The position numbers and the translations under genes were made by a program. The notes below the pieces were generated by a model that ran no database searches, was not told the origin of the DNA, and saw only the letters and a program-made list of their open reading frames with translations. From Ruminococcus bromii (GTDB lineage Bacteria > Bacillota > Clostridia > Oscillospirales > Acutalibacteraceae), in NCBI RefSeq assembly GCF_002834235.1, contig NZ_NNBY01000045.1, positions 58,099 through 122,098 of the forward strand: a DNA stretch of 64,000 nt. The letters are read 5' to 3'. Each line of letters opens with the position of its first letter. The first letter of the stretch is position 1. Shown in pieces: positions 8,304-18,082 of the stretch.

Positions 8304-10952
8304 ATGAAACTTCTCAATAAGCTTACTCTTAAAAACCTGCGGCTTAACAAGGTGCGTACAATTGTTACAATCGTGGGAATTATGCTCTCGGCGGCACTCA
8401 TCACGGTAGTTTCGGGAATGGCACTCAGCGGCCGACAGACTATGATTGACGGTCAAAAAACCTGGTCGGGCGATTATGATGTTGCACTTGATATTATCGA
8501 CACCGCAAAAATTGATGAAATCCGACAGAACCGTAATGTTGAAAATGCCTTCTATAAAGAAAGGCTCGGATATGCCAGGACAAAAAATGCTGACGGCGAA
8601 ATCTGCGATTACAGCGTTCTTGCCATGAGCGAAAATACCTACGGCAACTGTTTTAAGATAGACCTTATAAAGGGCAAGTTCCCCACAAATTCGGGTGAGG
8701 CTGTTGTTACAAAATCGTTTAAAACACAGGACGGAAAAAATGTGAAAGTCGGTGACAAAATCACACTTGATGTCGGTGTTCTTACCGACAAAGACGGCAA
8801 TGTCCCCGATGAGGAAGGCATTCATAATTTGTTGCAAAAAGATTTTAATAAGTGCAGCATTATTGACACGGTAAAAAGAACCTATACCGTAACGGGTATT
8901 ATTGAAAGACCGAAAACGAGCGAACTCTATGATCCGTCAAATTTTTCTATGATATATACCGTGTCTGATGAAAAAGCTCCTGTCGAGGCAATCAAAACAA
9001 AGCATATGAATAAGCTGTATATCGCCTATACTCCTCAGAGCGAAAGCAATTATCTTCAAAATACAGCGGATATTTTAGGCTTTAAAGCTGATGATATGAG
9101 TAATGTAATCAGCGATGAAATTTCACCCGAAGATCAGCAGACCTCTGGAATAAATGCATACGAATTCAATTCCATACTCCTCAGTATGAAAGGCTACGGT
9201 TCAAATGAGGCAACAAATACTGTGATTTTCAGCCTTGCCGTTATTATCATTATTATAGTAATGCTTGCAAGCGTGTTTGTAATCCGCAACAGCTTTGCAA
9301 TTTCAATTACCGAGAAAACGAGTATGTACGGTATGCTTGCATCAGTCGGCGCAACCAAAAGGCAAATCCGCAGGAATGTGCTTTTTGAGGGCTTCATTCT
9401 CGGCTTAATCGGTATCCCTCTCGGCATACTTCTCGGACTCGGTGTAAACGCAATTCTTGTTACAATACTCAACAGCGTTCTCGGTGATATGCTGAGCGGT
9501 GCAACATTTGTATTTGTAACTCCGACAATTCCGATTATTTGTGCAATCGTTCTTTCGGCTGTTACTATATTCTGTTCATCATTCTTCATTGCACTGCGTG
9601 CGTCAAGAATCCCACCGCTTGTTGCAATCAGAGGCAACAAGGATATCAAGGTGAAGAACAACAAGCCGTACCGCACATCTAAGCTTACGAAAAAGCTTTT
9701 CGGTGTAGGCGGTGAAATCGCCTCAAAGAGCCTTAAACGCAGTAGGAAAAAGTATCGCACAACGGTTATTTCAATCGTTGTAAGCGTTGCAATGTTCATT
9801 GCAGTTTCGGCATTTATGGACTATGGAATGACATATACAGAGCATTACTACGGCAAAACAGACTACAGCTATACGGTTGTCGGAATTGATTCAAAGCAGG
9901 CTCAGACAATTGAAAAAATGCCTGAAATTGAGAATTATCTTACAGTCGGATCGCAGTACGGTTGTGTTTCTGCGGATGTGCCTGTTAACGAATGCGGAGA
10001 AAATTTCCTTTATGACAATGCTGACGGTACAAAGTCATTCAGCGTGGAATTTCTTGAATTTGAACACGATACCTTTGTTCAGATTTGCAGGGAATTGAAA
10101 CTCGATTACAACGAGGTTAAGGGCGGTGTGCTTGCGTATTCAAAGGTGACGCCCGATTACGGCGAGGGCAGTCGGAGCTATGATGAGCCTGTACCGCTGT
10201 ACGGCAAAGACGCCCCAACAAAGTTTATCGTTTACGGAAATGACGAGGAAGGAAACGAGCTGAAAACAGGCAAATTGAGGGTTGCCTCATTGTTTGACGA
10301 AATTCCAAAGTCGGCTGATTCTGTAATCGGCGAAGGAACAATTTTCGGTCAGGGCTTGATAATCGGCGAACAGGGTGTAATTTCATCTCAGGTCGGCAAA
10401 GACGGATGTGCCGTTACTCTCTATGCCAATACATCGGACCACACTTCGCTTACAAACCGTATTGAGTCTATGGAAGGTGCGGACGACAGCATTTTCATTT
10501 ATGACTATGAAGAAACTGTAAGACAGTTCAATGCCGTTATGCTGATTGTCGGAATATTCGTTTACGGCTTCATCGGCGTTATCTCGCTTATCGGAATGAC
10601 GAATATCTTCAACACAATCTCAACCAATATGCAGTTGAGGAGCAAGGAATTTGCATCGCTTAAATCTATCGGTATGACAAAGAAAGAATTTAACCGTATG
10701 ATTCGCCTTGAAAGCCTTATGTACGGCATAAAATCTTTGCTTATCGGTATTCCTCTCGGCGTTCTCGGTGTATTTGCAATCTTCTCGGCATTTTCAAAAG
10801 GAAGCGTTCCAATAAGCTTTGTATTCCCGTGGAAAGCGATTTTGATTAGCATTGCGGCTGTATTTATTGTGGTATGGCTGATTATGAAATACTCAATCTC
10901 AAAGGTTAATAAGCAAAATATTATTGAAACAATCCGAAATGACAATATCTGA
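8304..10952 (+). CDS. ABC transporter permease, FtsX-like, two-repeat
   Basis: An 882-residue membrane protein. One transmembrane segment lies near residues 17-40, followed by a large extracellular domain and three segments around 310-440 (FtsX domain). The layout repeats with a segment near 485-510, a second extracellular domain and three C-terminal segments near 742-865. This 1+3 / 1+3 arrangement is the MacB/BceB-like duplicated permease. FtsX-type phrases MYGMLASVGATKRQIRRN and EFASLKSIGMTKKEFNRM end each extracellular half. GAGGAGG precedes the ATG. Confidence 0.92.
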   Translation: MKLLNKLTLKNLRLNKVRTIVTIVGIMLSAALITVVSGMALSGRQTMIDGQKTWSGDYDVALDIIDTAKIDEIRQNRNVENAFYKERLGYARTKNADGEICDYSVLAMSENTYGNCFKIDLIKGKFPTNSGEAVVTKSFKTQDGKNVKVGDKITLDVGVLTDKDGNVPDEEGIHNLLQKDFNKCSIIDTVKRTYTVTGIIERPKTSELYDPSNFSMIYTVSDEKAPVEAIKTKHMNKLYIAYTPQSESNYLQNTADILGFKADDMSNVISDEISPEDQQTSGINAYEFNSILLSMKGYGSNEATNTVIFSLAVIIIIIVMLASVFVIRNSFAISITEKTSMYGMLASVGATKRQIRRNVLFEGFILGLIGIPLGILLGLGVNAILVTILNSVLGDMLSGATFVFVTPTIPIICAIVLSAVTIFCSSFFIALRASRIPPLVAIRGNKDIKVKNNKPYRTSKLTKKLFGVGGEIASKSLKRSRKKYRTTVISIVVSVAMFIAVSAFMDYGMTYTEHYYGKTDYSYTVVGIDSKQAQTIEKMPEIENYLTVGSQYGCVSADVPVNECGENFLYDNADGTKSFSVEFLEFEHDTFVQICRELKLDYNEVKGGVLAYSKVTPDYGEGSRSYDEPVPLYGKDAPTKFIVYGNDEEGNELKTGKLRVASLFDEIPKSADSVIGEGTIFGQGLIIGEQGVISSQVGKDGCAVTLYANTSDHTSLTNRIESMEGADDSIFIYDYEETVRQFNAVMLIVGIFVYGFIGVISLIGMTNIFNTISTNMQLRSKEFASLKSIGMTKKEFNRMIRLESLMYGIKSLLIGIPLGVLGVFAIFSAFSKGSVPISFVFPWKAILISIAAVFIVVWLIMKYSISKVNKQNIIETIRNDNI

Positions 10953-10993
10953 GCGTCATATTCAGCCAACAGACTGTATTTTGTTGAAATTTG

Positions 10994-11022
10994 TTGACAA
11001 TAGTTTTACACTCTGTTATAAT
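10994..11022 (+). promoter_or_regulatory. Promoter of the two-component operon
   Basis: TTGACA at 10994-10999 and TATAAT at 11017-11022 with a 17-nt spacer form a full consensus promoter. It lies 40 nt after the permease gene, so the response regulator and kinase can be expressed apart from the transporter. Confidence 0.85.
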
Positions 11023-11070
11023 GTAGTTGTAACAACAGATACCACAATATTTTGTATGTTTTCATTGCTG

Positions 11071-11110
11071 ACGGGCGGATTATTGATTTAATCCGCCCGA
11101 ATTTCATTTT
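11071..11110 (+). terminator. Strong hairpin in the leader of the two-component operon
   Basis: CGGGCGGATTA pairs with TAATCCGCCCG across a loop of about six bases, followed by AATTTCATTTTT. It sits between the promoter at 10994 and the GTG start at 11124. It could be an attenuator, or a terminator for read-through from the transporter. The T-run is interrupted. Confidence 0.6.
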
Positions 11111-11123
11111 TGGAGGACTTTTT

Positions 11124-11771
11124 GTGAAAATTCTTCTTATTGAGGACAACCGTGCAATTTCAAAAGGACTTGTTTACACTCTTGAACAAAACGGCTTTGA
11201 GGTTGCGTTGTGTGAAAATGCCGAATCAACCCTTAACTCTCTCGGCGGTGACTTTGACCTTTTTATTGTTGATGTGTCGCTTCCAGACGGCAACGGCTTT
11301 GAACTTTGTGACGAGATAAAAAGAGTGTGCGAAACTCCCGTGATTTTTCTCACCGCACTTGACGATGAGGACAGCATTGTCAAAGGCTTTGACCTCGGAG
11401 CGGAGGACTACATAACAAAACCGTTCTCAAGCCGTGAGCTACTCGCAAGAATTAAACGAATCACCAAGAAACTCGACAAAACTATGGCTATGAATTTTGG
11501 TGACATCAGCATTGATTTTGACAAAAAACAGGTTTGCAAAAACGGCAATCCTGTTGTGCTTACGGCGCTTGAATACCGCCTGTTTGCAATGCTTGCCAAA
11601 AACAGCGGCAAGGTGCTGACCCGTGAACAGATTCTTGAACGCATATGGGATTTGTCGGGGAATTATGTTGAGGACAACACGCTGACCGTGTACATAAAAA
11701 GACTTCGCAAAAAACTTGATACAAATATGATTAAAACCGTAAAGGGCCTTGGTTACAGGCTGGAGGTATAA
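11124..11771 (+). CDS. Response regulator, OmpR/PhoB family
   Basis: A 215-residue regulator with a receiver domain (phospho-acceptor Asp50 in FIVDVSLPDG, acidic pair E7/D8, Lys in YITKPFSSREL) and a C-terminal winged helix (VLTALEYRLFAMLAKN, TVYIKRLRKKLD). The frame is open further upstream, but GTG 11124 with TGGAGGA 8 nt before it fits best and gives the usual KILLIEDN start. It overlaps the kinase gene by 1 nt and probably controls the upstream transporter. Confidence 0.92.
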   Translation: MKILLIEDNRAISKGLVYTLEQNGFEVALCENAESTLNSLGGDFDLFIVDVSLPDGNGFELCDEIKRVCETPVIFLTALDDEDSIVKGFDLGAEDYITKPFSSRELLARIKRITKKLDKTMAMNFGDISIDFDKKQVCKNGNPVVLTALEYRLFAMLAKNSGKVLTREQILERIWDLSGNYVEDNTLTVYIKRLRKKLDTNMIKTVKGLGYRLEV

Positions 11772-12985
11772 TGAAAAACACATCAAAATTTCTTGCGGTA
11801 ATGCTTGCGATAACGGGACTTTTCTGTTGTGCCGTTGCAGTAGGCATCGGTGCAGGCTTTAACGCTGTTCGTGAAAGCACCGACAAAAAGATAATTGCCG
11901 TTGCGGAAAAGGTTAAAGAACAATATCCCGACATTTCGGAAAAGGAGCTTGCACAAATTTTGAACAGCGACACTGCCGGCATAAAAGGCGACTTTGCAAA
12001 GTACGGAATAAAATCCGACAGTGGCTGGGTTGACATTCAGAGCGGAAGTTATGCAACGATTACAATTGTGATTGCAACCGCAGGTGTTTGTGTGTTCGGA
12101 ATTTTGCTCTGCATTGTGTTCATAAGATACTGTAAAAAGCAAAAGCGACAGCGACTTGAAATTGTAAAATGTCTTGAAAAAATAAACAACCGAGAGTACG
12201 ACCTCGACCTTGACGGCTCAACCGACGACGATATGTCACTGTTAAAGCAGGAGATTCAAAAAACAACGGTAATGCTTCGTGAGTATGCCGACAATTCAAT
12301 GCGAGAGAAAGAAATCCTCAAAAATTCGCTTGCCGACATTTCACATCAGCTTAAAACACCGCTGACTTCAATTTTGATAACAACCGAAAATATCCTTGAT
12401 GACGATGAAATGCCCGTTGAAATCAGACGGGATTTTGTTATGGATATAGCGCATAATGCCCATTCGATAAATTTCCTTGTAAAAAGTCTGCTCACGCTCT
12501 CAATGCTTGATTCGGGAACTGTTGAATTGAAGTTTGGAGATGTGTCGGTTGAAAAAATAATTGACGAGTGCATTTCACGCACAGAGGTTCTTGCCGATAT
12601 CCGTGATGTGAGAATTGAAAAAACCGTCAAAAATGATTTTAATCTTAATTGCGATTTTCGCTGGATTTGCGAAGCGGTTTCAAACATTGTAAAAAACTGT
12701 ATTGAGCATACCGACGGCGGTTATGTCAGAATTTCTGCCGAAAGGAACAGTATGTATTCGGAAATCACCATAAGCGACAACGGATGCGGAATCAGCCCGA
12801 AGGATTTGCCCCACATTTTTGAGAGGTTCTATAAAGCACGAAATTCATCCCCGTCAAGCGTCGGCATAGGTCTGTCGCTCGCAAAATCAATCGTTGAAAA
12901 AACAGGCGGATATATTACCGCAGATTCCAAACTCGGCGTCGGCTCAACCTTTAAACTCAGATTTTTGAATGTAAGACTCAGATAA
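11771..12985 (+). CDS. Sensor histidine kinase
   Basis: A 404-residue kinase with two transmembrane segments (about 8-30 and 92-117) around a short extracellular loop of about 60 residues, a linker, the H-box SHQLKTPLTS with His192, the N-box NIVKNCIEHT and the glycine boxes DNGCGI and GIGLSLA. TAATG overlap with the response regulator. The short sensor loop and the neighbouring transporter suggest transport-dependent peptide sensing, which is an inference. Confidence 0.92.
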   Translation: MKNTSKFLAVMLAITGLFCCAVAVGIGAGFNAVRESTDKKIIAVAEKVKEQYPDISEKELAQILNSDTAGIKGDFAKYGIKSDSGWVDIQSGSYATITIVIATAGVCVFGILLCIVFIRYCKKQKRQRLEIVKCLEKINNREYDLDLDGSTDDDMSLLKQEIQKTTVMLREYADNSMREKEILKNSLADISHQLKTPLTSILITTENILDDDEMPVEIRRDFVMDIAHNAHSINFLVKSLLTLSMLDSGTVELKFGDVSVEKIIDECISRTEVLADIRDVRIEKTVKNDFNLNCDFRWICEAVSNIVKNCIEHTDGGYVRISAERNSMYSEITISDNGCGISPKDLPHIFERFYKARNSSPSSVGIGLSLAKSIVEKTGGYITADSKLGVGSTFKLRFLNVRLR

Positions 12986-13010
12986 GATAAAAATTAAAAA
13001 GCGAAAATTG

Positions 13011-13065
13011 CGGTCGGGAATAAAGTTTTGTTAAGTACAAATCTTATTATTCCCGACCGTATTTA
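13011..13065 (+). terminator. Terminator after the two-component operon
   Basis: CGGTCGGGAATAA pairs with TTATTCCCGACCG over 13 bp, with a loop of about 23 bases and TATTTATG after it. The rest of the 300-base gap to the amylase gene is AT-rich and shows no clear promoter of consensus quality. Confidence 0.65.
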
Positions 13066-13289
13066 TGTAATTTTCGGCAGGGGGGCAATTGAAACTGTCT
13101 TTATAAATAAAAACAGAAGAGCGACAAGGGTAATTTTGCATAAAATTCCAGTGTAAAGATTGTGTAACTTGCTATTTTTACAAAATAAAAGGATTATGTG
13201 TAGTTTTTGTGAGAGTTTTGTGATAAAATCAAATTGTCTAGGGATGTTTGACCCTACGTTTTAAAAGCTTTGAAAGGAGTAATCAAACA

Positions 13290-16200
13290 ATGAAAAAAAG
13301 AAGTATGAAGAGAGCGCTCAGTGCCGTATTGACACTTTGTATGGCTCTCCCCGGTGCTTCCGTAGCATTTGGTTCGGCAAGTGCTGCAACAGTTTCCGAT
13401 GACAGCAGCACATCTGCATCATCAACTGCCGCAGGTTCACTTGTTGAAGATGACGGCTTTACATGGGATAATGCCAATGTGTATTTCCTGCTTACCGACC
13501 GTTTTAAGAACGGAAACACCGCAAATGACCATTCATACGGCAGAACACTTGACAAGGACGGCAAACCGCTTGAGGGCTGGGATACAAACCCCGGTACATT
13601 CCACGGCGGCGACTTTGCAGGTGTTACTCAGTCAATTGAAGAGGGTTATTTTGATAACCTCGGTGTAAACGCAATTTGGATCTCAGCTCCGTATGAGCAG
13701 ACCCACGGCTATTGTGATTCAGGTAAGGGCTTTGCTCACTACTCATATCACGGCTACTATGTTCTTGACTATACCGAAACCGATGCAAACTTCGGTACAA
13801 AAGAGGAGTTCAAAACTCTCGTTGACACAGCGCATGAGCACGGTATCAGAGTTATCATGGATATCGTAATGAACCACACAGGCTACAACACCGTTGCAGA
13901 TATGGAGCAGTTCGGCTTCGGTACTCTCCTTGACGGTGCGTTAGACTTCAAATACAAGCTCACAGATGTAGGTGAAGTAAACGACCACATTGACTATAAA
14001 ACATCAGAAGAAGACTGGGGCAAATGGTGGAGCAATGACTGGATCCGCAGCGGTCTTCCCGGATATACAGAGGGTGCCGGCGGTGATCTTACAATGTCAC
14101 TCAGCGGACTTCCCGACTTCAGAACAGAGCAGACAAAGGATGTTACAATTCCTCCGATCCTCAAAACAAAGTGGACTCAGGAAGGTACATATGATCAGAA
14201 GCTCGCAAAATACGGTGAAAAAAACACAGTAACAGGCTACCTTTCAACCTGGCTTTCAGAGTGGGTTAGGGAGTACGGTGTTGACGGTTTCCGTTGCGAT
14301 ACTGCAAAGCATGTTGATAAGGCTTCTTGGAACCAGCTCAAGCAGGCTTGTGTTTCTGCTCTCAGAGAGTGGAGATCCAACAACAAGGGCAAAGCAGGTG
14401 CTGACTGGAAAGAAGATTTCTGGATGACAGGCGAGCATTGGGATCACGGTGTAGGCTACGACACATACTATTCCGAGGGCGGCTTCGACTCAATGATTAA
14501 CTTCGCAGTTACAGGCGGCGGTGCTCTTGCAAGCGGTAGTGTTGCAAACACATATCAGGGCTATGCAGACCAGATCAACACAAAGGAAGGCTTTAACGTT
14601 CTTTCATTTATGTCATCACACGATGAAACACTTACCCGTGGCGATGAGAACACAATGCTTTACAATGCGGCTGCATTCCTCCTTCTCCCGGGCGGAGTTC
14701 AGATTTTCTACGGTGACGAAACCAACCGTCCTCTCTATCCCGGCGTTGCATTTGACGGTTACGGCGGATCGGGTCATGCACTCAGAAGTGATATGAACTG
14801 GAACAACATGGACAAAACTCTTCTTGCTCAGTGGCAGAAGGTTGGTCAGTTCCGTAACAAGCATGTATCCATCGGTGCCGGCTCAAATGTTAAGCTCTCA
14901 GCTACAAGCGGTGTTGCTTTCGGCCGTACATACGATAAGAACGGCGTAACAGATCAGGCAGCTGCAGTAATCGGCTGTAACAAAAATTCAAGCGTAACTG
15001 TTGATGTTTCAACTCTTTGGGAAGACGGCAGCTATGTAATCAATACTTATGACAACTCATCTTCAGTTGTTACTGACGGTAAGGTAACTTTCAACAGCGG
15101 TGTAAACGGCACAATCCTTATGGAAAATGCTGACGGTCAGCCGCTTGTATCAATCACAGGCGAGCCGAAGTTCTACGGCACAGAGCAGGTTACTGTTTCT
15201 CTCAAGGAATGCGACAGCGCAAAGGTTTCTGTTGACGGCGGTAACAAGTTTGTTGTTAAGGACGGCGACACATTCACAATCGGTCAGACAGCTTACAAGA
15301 ACGATACAATCGAAGTAACTGTTGAGGCTACAAACGACAAGGCAAGCTCAGAGGCTAAATTCACATTCCTCAAGCTCGGCGAAAACGACGAAAAACCAAC
15401 AACCAGCCCGACACAGAGCACAACTGTTCCCGGTCCGACAGCAAGTCAGACATCAAAGCTTACAATCAAGAGCACAGCAGGCGCTCCGAATGTTTACGCT
15501 TGGACAGGTGCAAGCACAGCACTCAACGGTGCATGGCCGGGTCAAAAGGCAGCAGCCGTTTCAGGTCAGGCAAACACATATGAACTCACACTTCCTGTTT
15601 CAGCCGACAAGCCATTCAGCGTTGTTCTCAACAACGGCAGCGGCTCACAGTCAGGCGATATCACAGGTCTTTATGACGGTGCTGTTCTCGAAATTCAGAA
15701 CGGCAACTACGCATCGGTTAAGACAGTAACCAACGGTAATCAGCAGGGAGGCGGCGGCGAGCCAGAGCCTGCAGAGGGTTCTGTTTCCGTAACAATCAAG
15801 CCTTACAGCTCATCTGCAAGCTACAAAATCTATGCTTGGAATGATACACAGAAGCTCACAGGCGCATGGCCGGGCGTTGCTCTTACAGAAAAAGATTCTG
15901 ACGGCAACTATGTTGTTAAGTTCGATAATGTTAACGAAGTAAGCATTATTCTCAGCAGCGGTTCAGGTCAGACAGCAGATATCACAGGCGTTAAAGACGG
16001 CGATACAATCGAAATTACAAACGAAGGTTGTACAACATACAAGCTTATATCAAAGCCAATCGTTGTTTCACCTTATGAATCGCTCAAGAAAGAAGCAAGA
16101 AAGATTCTTGCTATGACAGCATCAGACTACACAGCAGAGAGCTGGGCAAATGCTCAGAAGGTTCTCAAGTCAGCCGAGGCTATGATTAAAGCAGGCGAAG

Positions 16201-17360
16201 ACGCTACAACAGCTGAAGATATGAATGCTATGATTGCAGACCTCAAGTCAGCTCAGAAGGCACTTGTACTTGCTCCTGCAACACTCACATATGCAGTTGT
16301 AGGCAAGAGCGTTGTATCAGGTGTTACAGCCAGCGCTGCAAAGGTAACTGTTACAGTTGACGGTAAGACATATACTGCTACTGCAGACGATGTTACAGGC
16401 GCATTCACAGTTGCAACATCAGCTCTCAAGAAAACAAGCACAATCAAGGTTGACGCAACAAGAAACGGTGTAAACGGCACATATTCATATGCTATGAATA
16501 ACGGCGACATTGAAAGCGGAGTTGTTCCAACATCTCCTACACTTCCGACACAGCCTACTACTTCAACTCAGCCGACTACAGCTACTCAGCCAACAACAGC
16601 TACTCAGCCGACTGCACCTACACAGCCGACAACAGCTACAGAGCCGACTACTGCTCCTGCTCAGAAGCTCACAGTAAACGCTACTTCAAATTACTTTGGT
16701 TCTGCATCAAAGACAGTAAGCACTGATGGCAAGAAGGTAACTGTTCTCTACAAGCTCAACTCAAACATGGGCGTTGTTGACGGACAGTGGGCTGTTAAGT
16801 ATGATTCAAGCAAGCTCAAATTCAACATGGCTGATAACAAGGCAGACGGCAAGCAGACAATCATGCCTTCACAGTCAAACCTTATTCACAATGCTTACAG
16901 CAATGTAATTAAGGGTATATTTACTAACCCACAGGTACCTACTCAGTACAACGGAGATACATTTATCTCACTCACATTTGAGGTTATCGGTTCAGGTACT
17001 GCAAGCGTATATCTTGACACACAGTACCTTACATTAGGTTATGTAAAGGGCAACAAGCTTAATCAGGCATCTGTTGTAAATAACAGCAAGGTTTGCGATG
17101 TAACAGGCATTGCAGGCTTTGAAAAAGTATCAGTAAACGCATCAACGGTATTTGTCGGCGATGTAACCCTTGGTGATGTTAACATGGACGGCGACATCAC
17201 AGTTGTAGATGCAACCGAAGTTCAGAAGTATGTTGTTCAGCTCGTTGCATTCACAAACGACCAGTTTACTGCTGCCGATGTTGACCATGACAGCACAATC
17301 ACAGTTAAGGATGCTACTACTATTCAGAAGTTTGTTGTAAACCTCATCAGCAACTTTTAA
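13290..17360 (+). CDS. Secreted GH13 alpha-amylase with CBM26-like, cohesin-like and dockerin modules (Amy4/Sca1-like)
   Basis: A 1356-residue extracellular starch-degrading enzyme. A signal peptide covers about residues 1-33 (KKRSMKRALSAVLTL start, AxA-like end). The GH13 domain spans about 55-520 with DIVMNH (191-196), GFRCDTAKH (nucleophile Asp337), TGEHWD (acid/base Glu382) and SSHDE (Asp445). Two CBM26-like starch-binding modules with AWPG follow (about 722-810 and 830-915). Next come a FIVAR-like helical part (925-990), an Ig-like part (995-1080), a TQPTT-rich linker (1080-1124), a cohesin-like module (1126-1287) and a dockerin with two calcium loops, DVNMDGDITVVD and DVDHDSTITVKD (1289-1356). 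The layout recalls R. bromii Amy4/Sca1. AAAGGAG precedes ATG 13290. Confidence 0.93.
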   Translation: MKKRSMKRALSAVLTLCMALPGASVAFGSASAATVSDDSSTSASSTAAGSLVEDDGFTWDNANVYFLLTDRFKNGNTANDHSYGRTLDKDGKPLEGWDTNPGTFHGGDFAGVTQSIEEGYFDNLGVNAIWISAPYEQTHGYCDSGKGFAHYSYHGYYVLDYTETDANFGTKEEFKTLVDTAHEHGIRVIMDIVMNHTGYNTVADMEQFGFGTLLDGALDFKYKLTDVGEVNDHIDYKTSEEDWGKWWSNDWIRSGLPGYTEGAGGDLTMSLSGLPDFRTEQTKDVTIPPILKTKWTQEGTYDQKLAKYGEKNTVTGYLSTWLSEWVREYGVDGFRCDTAKHVDKASWNQLKQACVSALREWRSNNKGKAGADWKEDFWMTGEHWDHGVGYDTYYSEGGFDSMINFAVTGGGALASGSVANTYQGYADQINTKEGFNVLSFMSSHDETLTRGDENTMLYNAAAFLLLPGGVQIFYGDETNRPLYPGVAFDGYGGSGHALRSDMNWNNMDKTLLAQWQKVGQFRNKHVSIGAGSNVKLSATSGVAFGRTYDKNGVTDQAAAVIGCNKNSSVTVDVSTLWEDGSYVINTYDNSSSVVTDGKVTFNSGVNGTILMENADGQPLVSITGEPKFYGTEQVTVSLKECDSAKVSVDGGNKFVVKDGDTFTIGQTAYKNDTIEVTVEATNDKASSEAKFTFLKLGENDEKPTTSPTQSTTVPGPTASQTSKLTIKSTAGAPNVYAWTGASTALNGAWPGQKAAAVSGQANTYELTLPVSADKPFSVVLNNGSGSQSGDITGLYDGAVLEIQNGNYASVKTVTNGNQQGGGGEPEPAEGSVSVTIKPYSSSASYKIYAWNDTQKLTGAWPGVALTEKDSDGNYVVKFDNVNEVSIILSSGSGQTADITGVKDGDTIEITNEGCTTYKLISKPIVVSPYESLKKEARKILAMTASDYTAESWANAQKVLKSAEAMIKAGEDATTAEDMNAMIADLKSAQKALVLAPATLTYAVVGKSVVSGVTASAAKVTVTVDGKTYTATADDVTGAFTVATSALKKTSTIKVDATRNGVNGTYSYAMNNGDIESGVVPTSPTLPTQPTTSTQPTTATQPTTATQPTAPTQPTTATEPTTAPAQKLTVNATSNYFGSASKTVSTDGKKVTVLYKLNSNMGVVDGQWAVKYDSSKLKFNMADNKADGKQTIMPSQSNLIHNAYSNVIKGIFTNPQVPTQYNGDTFISLTFEVIGSGTASVYLDTQYLTLGYVKGNKLNQASVVNNSKVCDVTGIAGFEKVSVNASTVFVGDVTLGDVNMDGDITVVDATEVQKYVVQLVAFTNDQFTAADVDHDSTITVKDATTIQKFVVNLISNF

Positions 17361-17410
17361 TAAGTTTTAAAGCAATTGACATATCGTTCCGTTTAGTCGA
17401 TATAGTAAGG

Positions 17411-17445
17411 AATGTCCCTCACAAAATGTGAGGGACATTTTTTGT
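17411..17445 (+). terminator. Terminator after the amylase gene
   Basis: AATGTCCCTCAC pairs with GTGAGGGACATT around a short A-rich loop, followed by TTTTT. A good stem and T-run 50 nt after the amylase stop. Confidence 0.85.
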
Positions 17446-17522
17446 ACAGTTTTTTAAATAGAAAATGGCAGACAACCGTGTGATTGTCTGCCATTTTGTC
17501 ATGATGAATTTAAAATTACCGA

Positions 17523-18032
17523 TTATACTTTTACAAGAACCTTTGTAATTTCGCTGATGTACATTTTATGGAAGTCGTTGTCATACCACTTGTCAACGCT
17601 TTCACGGTCGGTAATGCTTTCGGCATTAAGACTTTGTGCGTACATTTTTTTGCATTCAAGAACAAGCTTTGCCTCTTCAAAATATACAGAGCCGTTTTCC
17701 GTAAACGCAGGAGTAAGACCTGTTTCCTTTACCTTGTCATAATCCTTGCCGCTCTTTGAACCGCAGAATTTGAGGGCATCTCTGTACTTTTCATCAAAAA
17801 AGCTCATTGTATAGCGGTCGCCGTTCTCCATAAACGCAAATGTATATCTCTGCGGACGAATAAAGGTGAATACAACGGGCTTACCCCACATAATGCCTAC
17901 ACCGCCCCAGCTTATCGTCATTGTGTTGAATTTTTCCCTGTCGCCTGCCGTAACAAGCGCCCAATCATCACCGATAAGCTTAAACGGACTTTCAACAATT
18001 TCTTTCGGATTTATCTCTTTGAATGCTGACAT
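17523..18032 (-). CDS. Flavin reductase-like protein (FMN-binding split barrel)
   Basis: A 169-residue protein of the flavin reductase/flavoredoxin family, which binds FMN and usually passes electrons to partner proteins. Visible family parts are WALVTAGDREKFNTMTISWGG near the N-terminus and PVVFTFIRPQRYTFAFME followed by YTMSFFDE. AAGGAAG lies upstream of the ATG. It is a single gene between the amylase and hicAB. The substrate is unknown. Confidence 0.85.
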   Translation of the reverse strand: MSAFKEINPKEIVESPFKLIGDDWALVTAGDREKFNTMTISWGGVGIMWGKPVVFTFIRPQRYTFAFMENGDRYTMSFFDEKYRDALKFCGSKSGKDYDKVKETGLTPAFTENGSVYFEEAKLVLECKKMYAQSLNAESITDRESVDKWYDNDFHKMYISEITKVLVKV

Positions 18033-18082
18033 ATAGATCTTCCTTTCAACAATTGTGTTTTATATAATATGCTTTCAAAATT

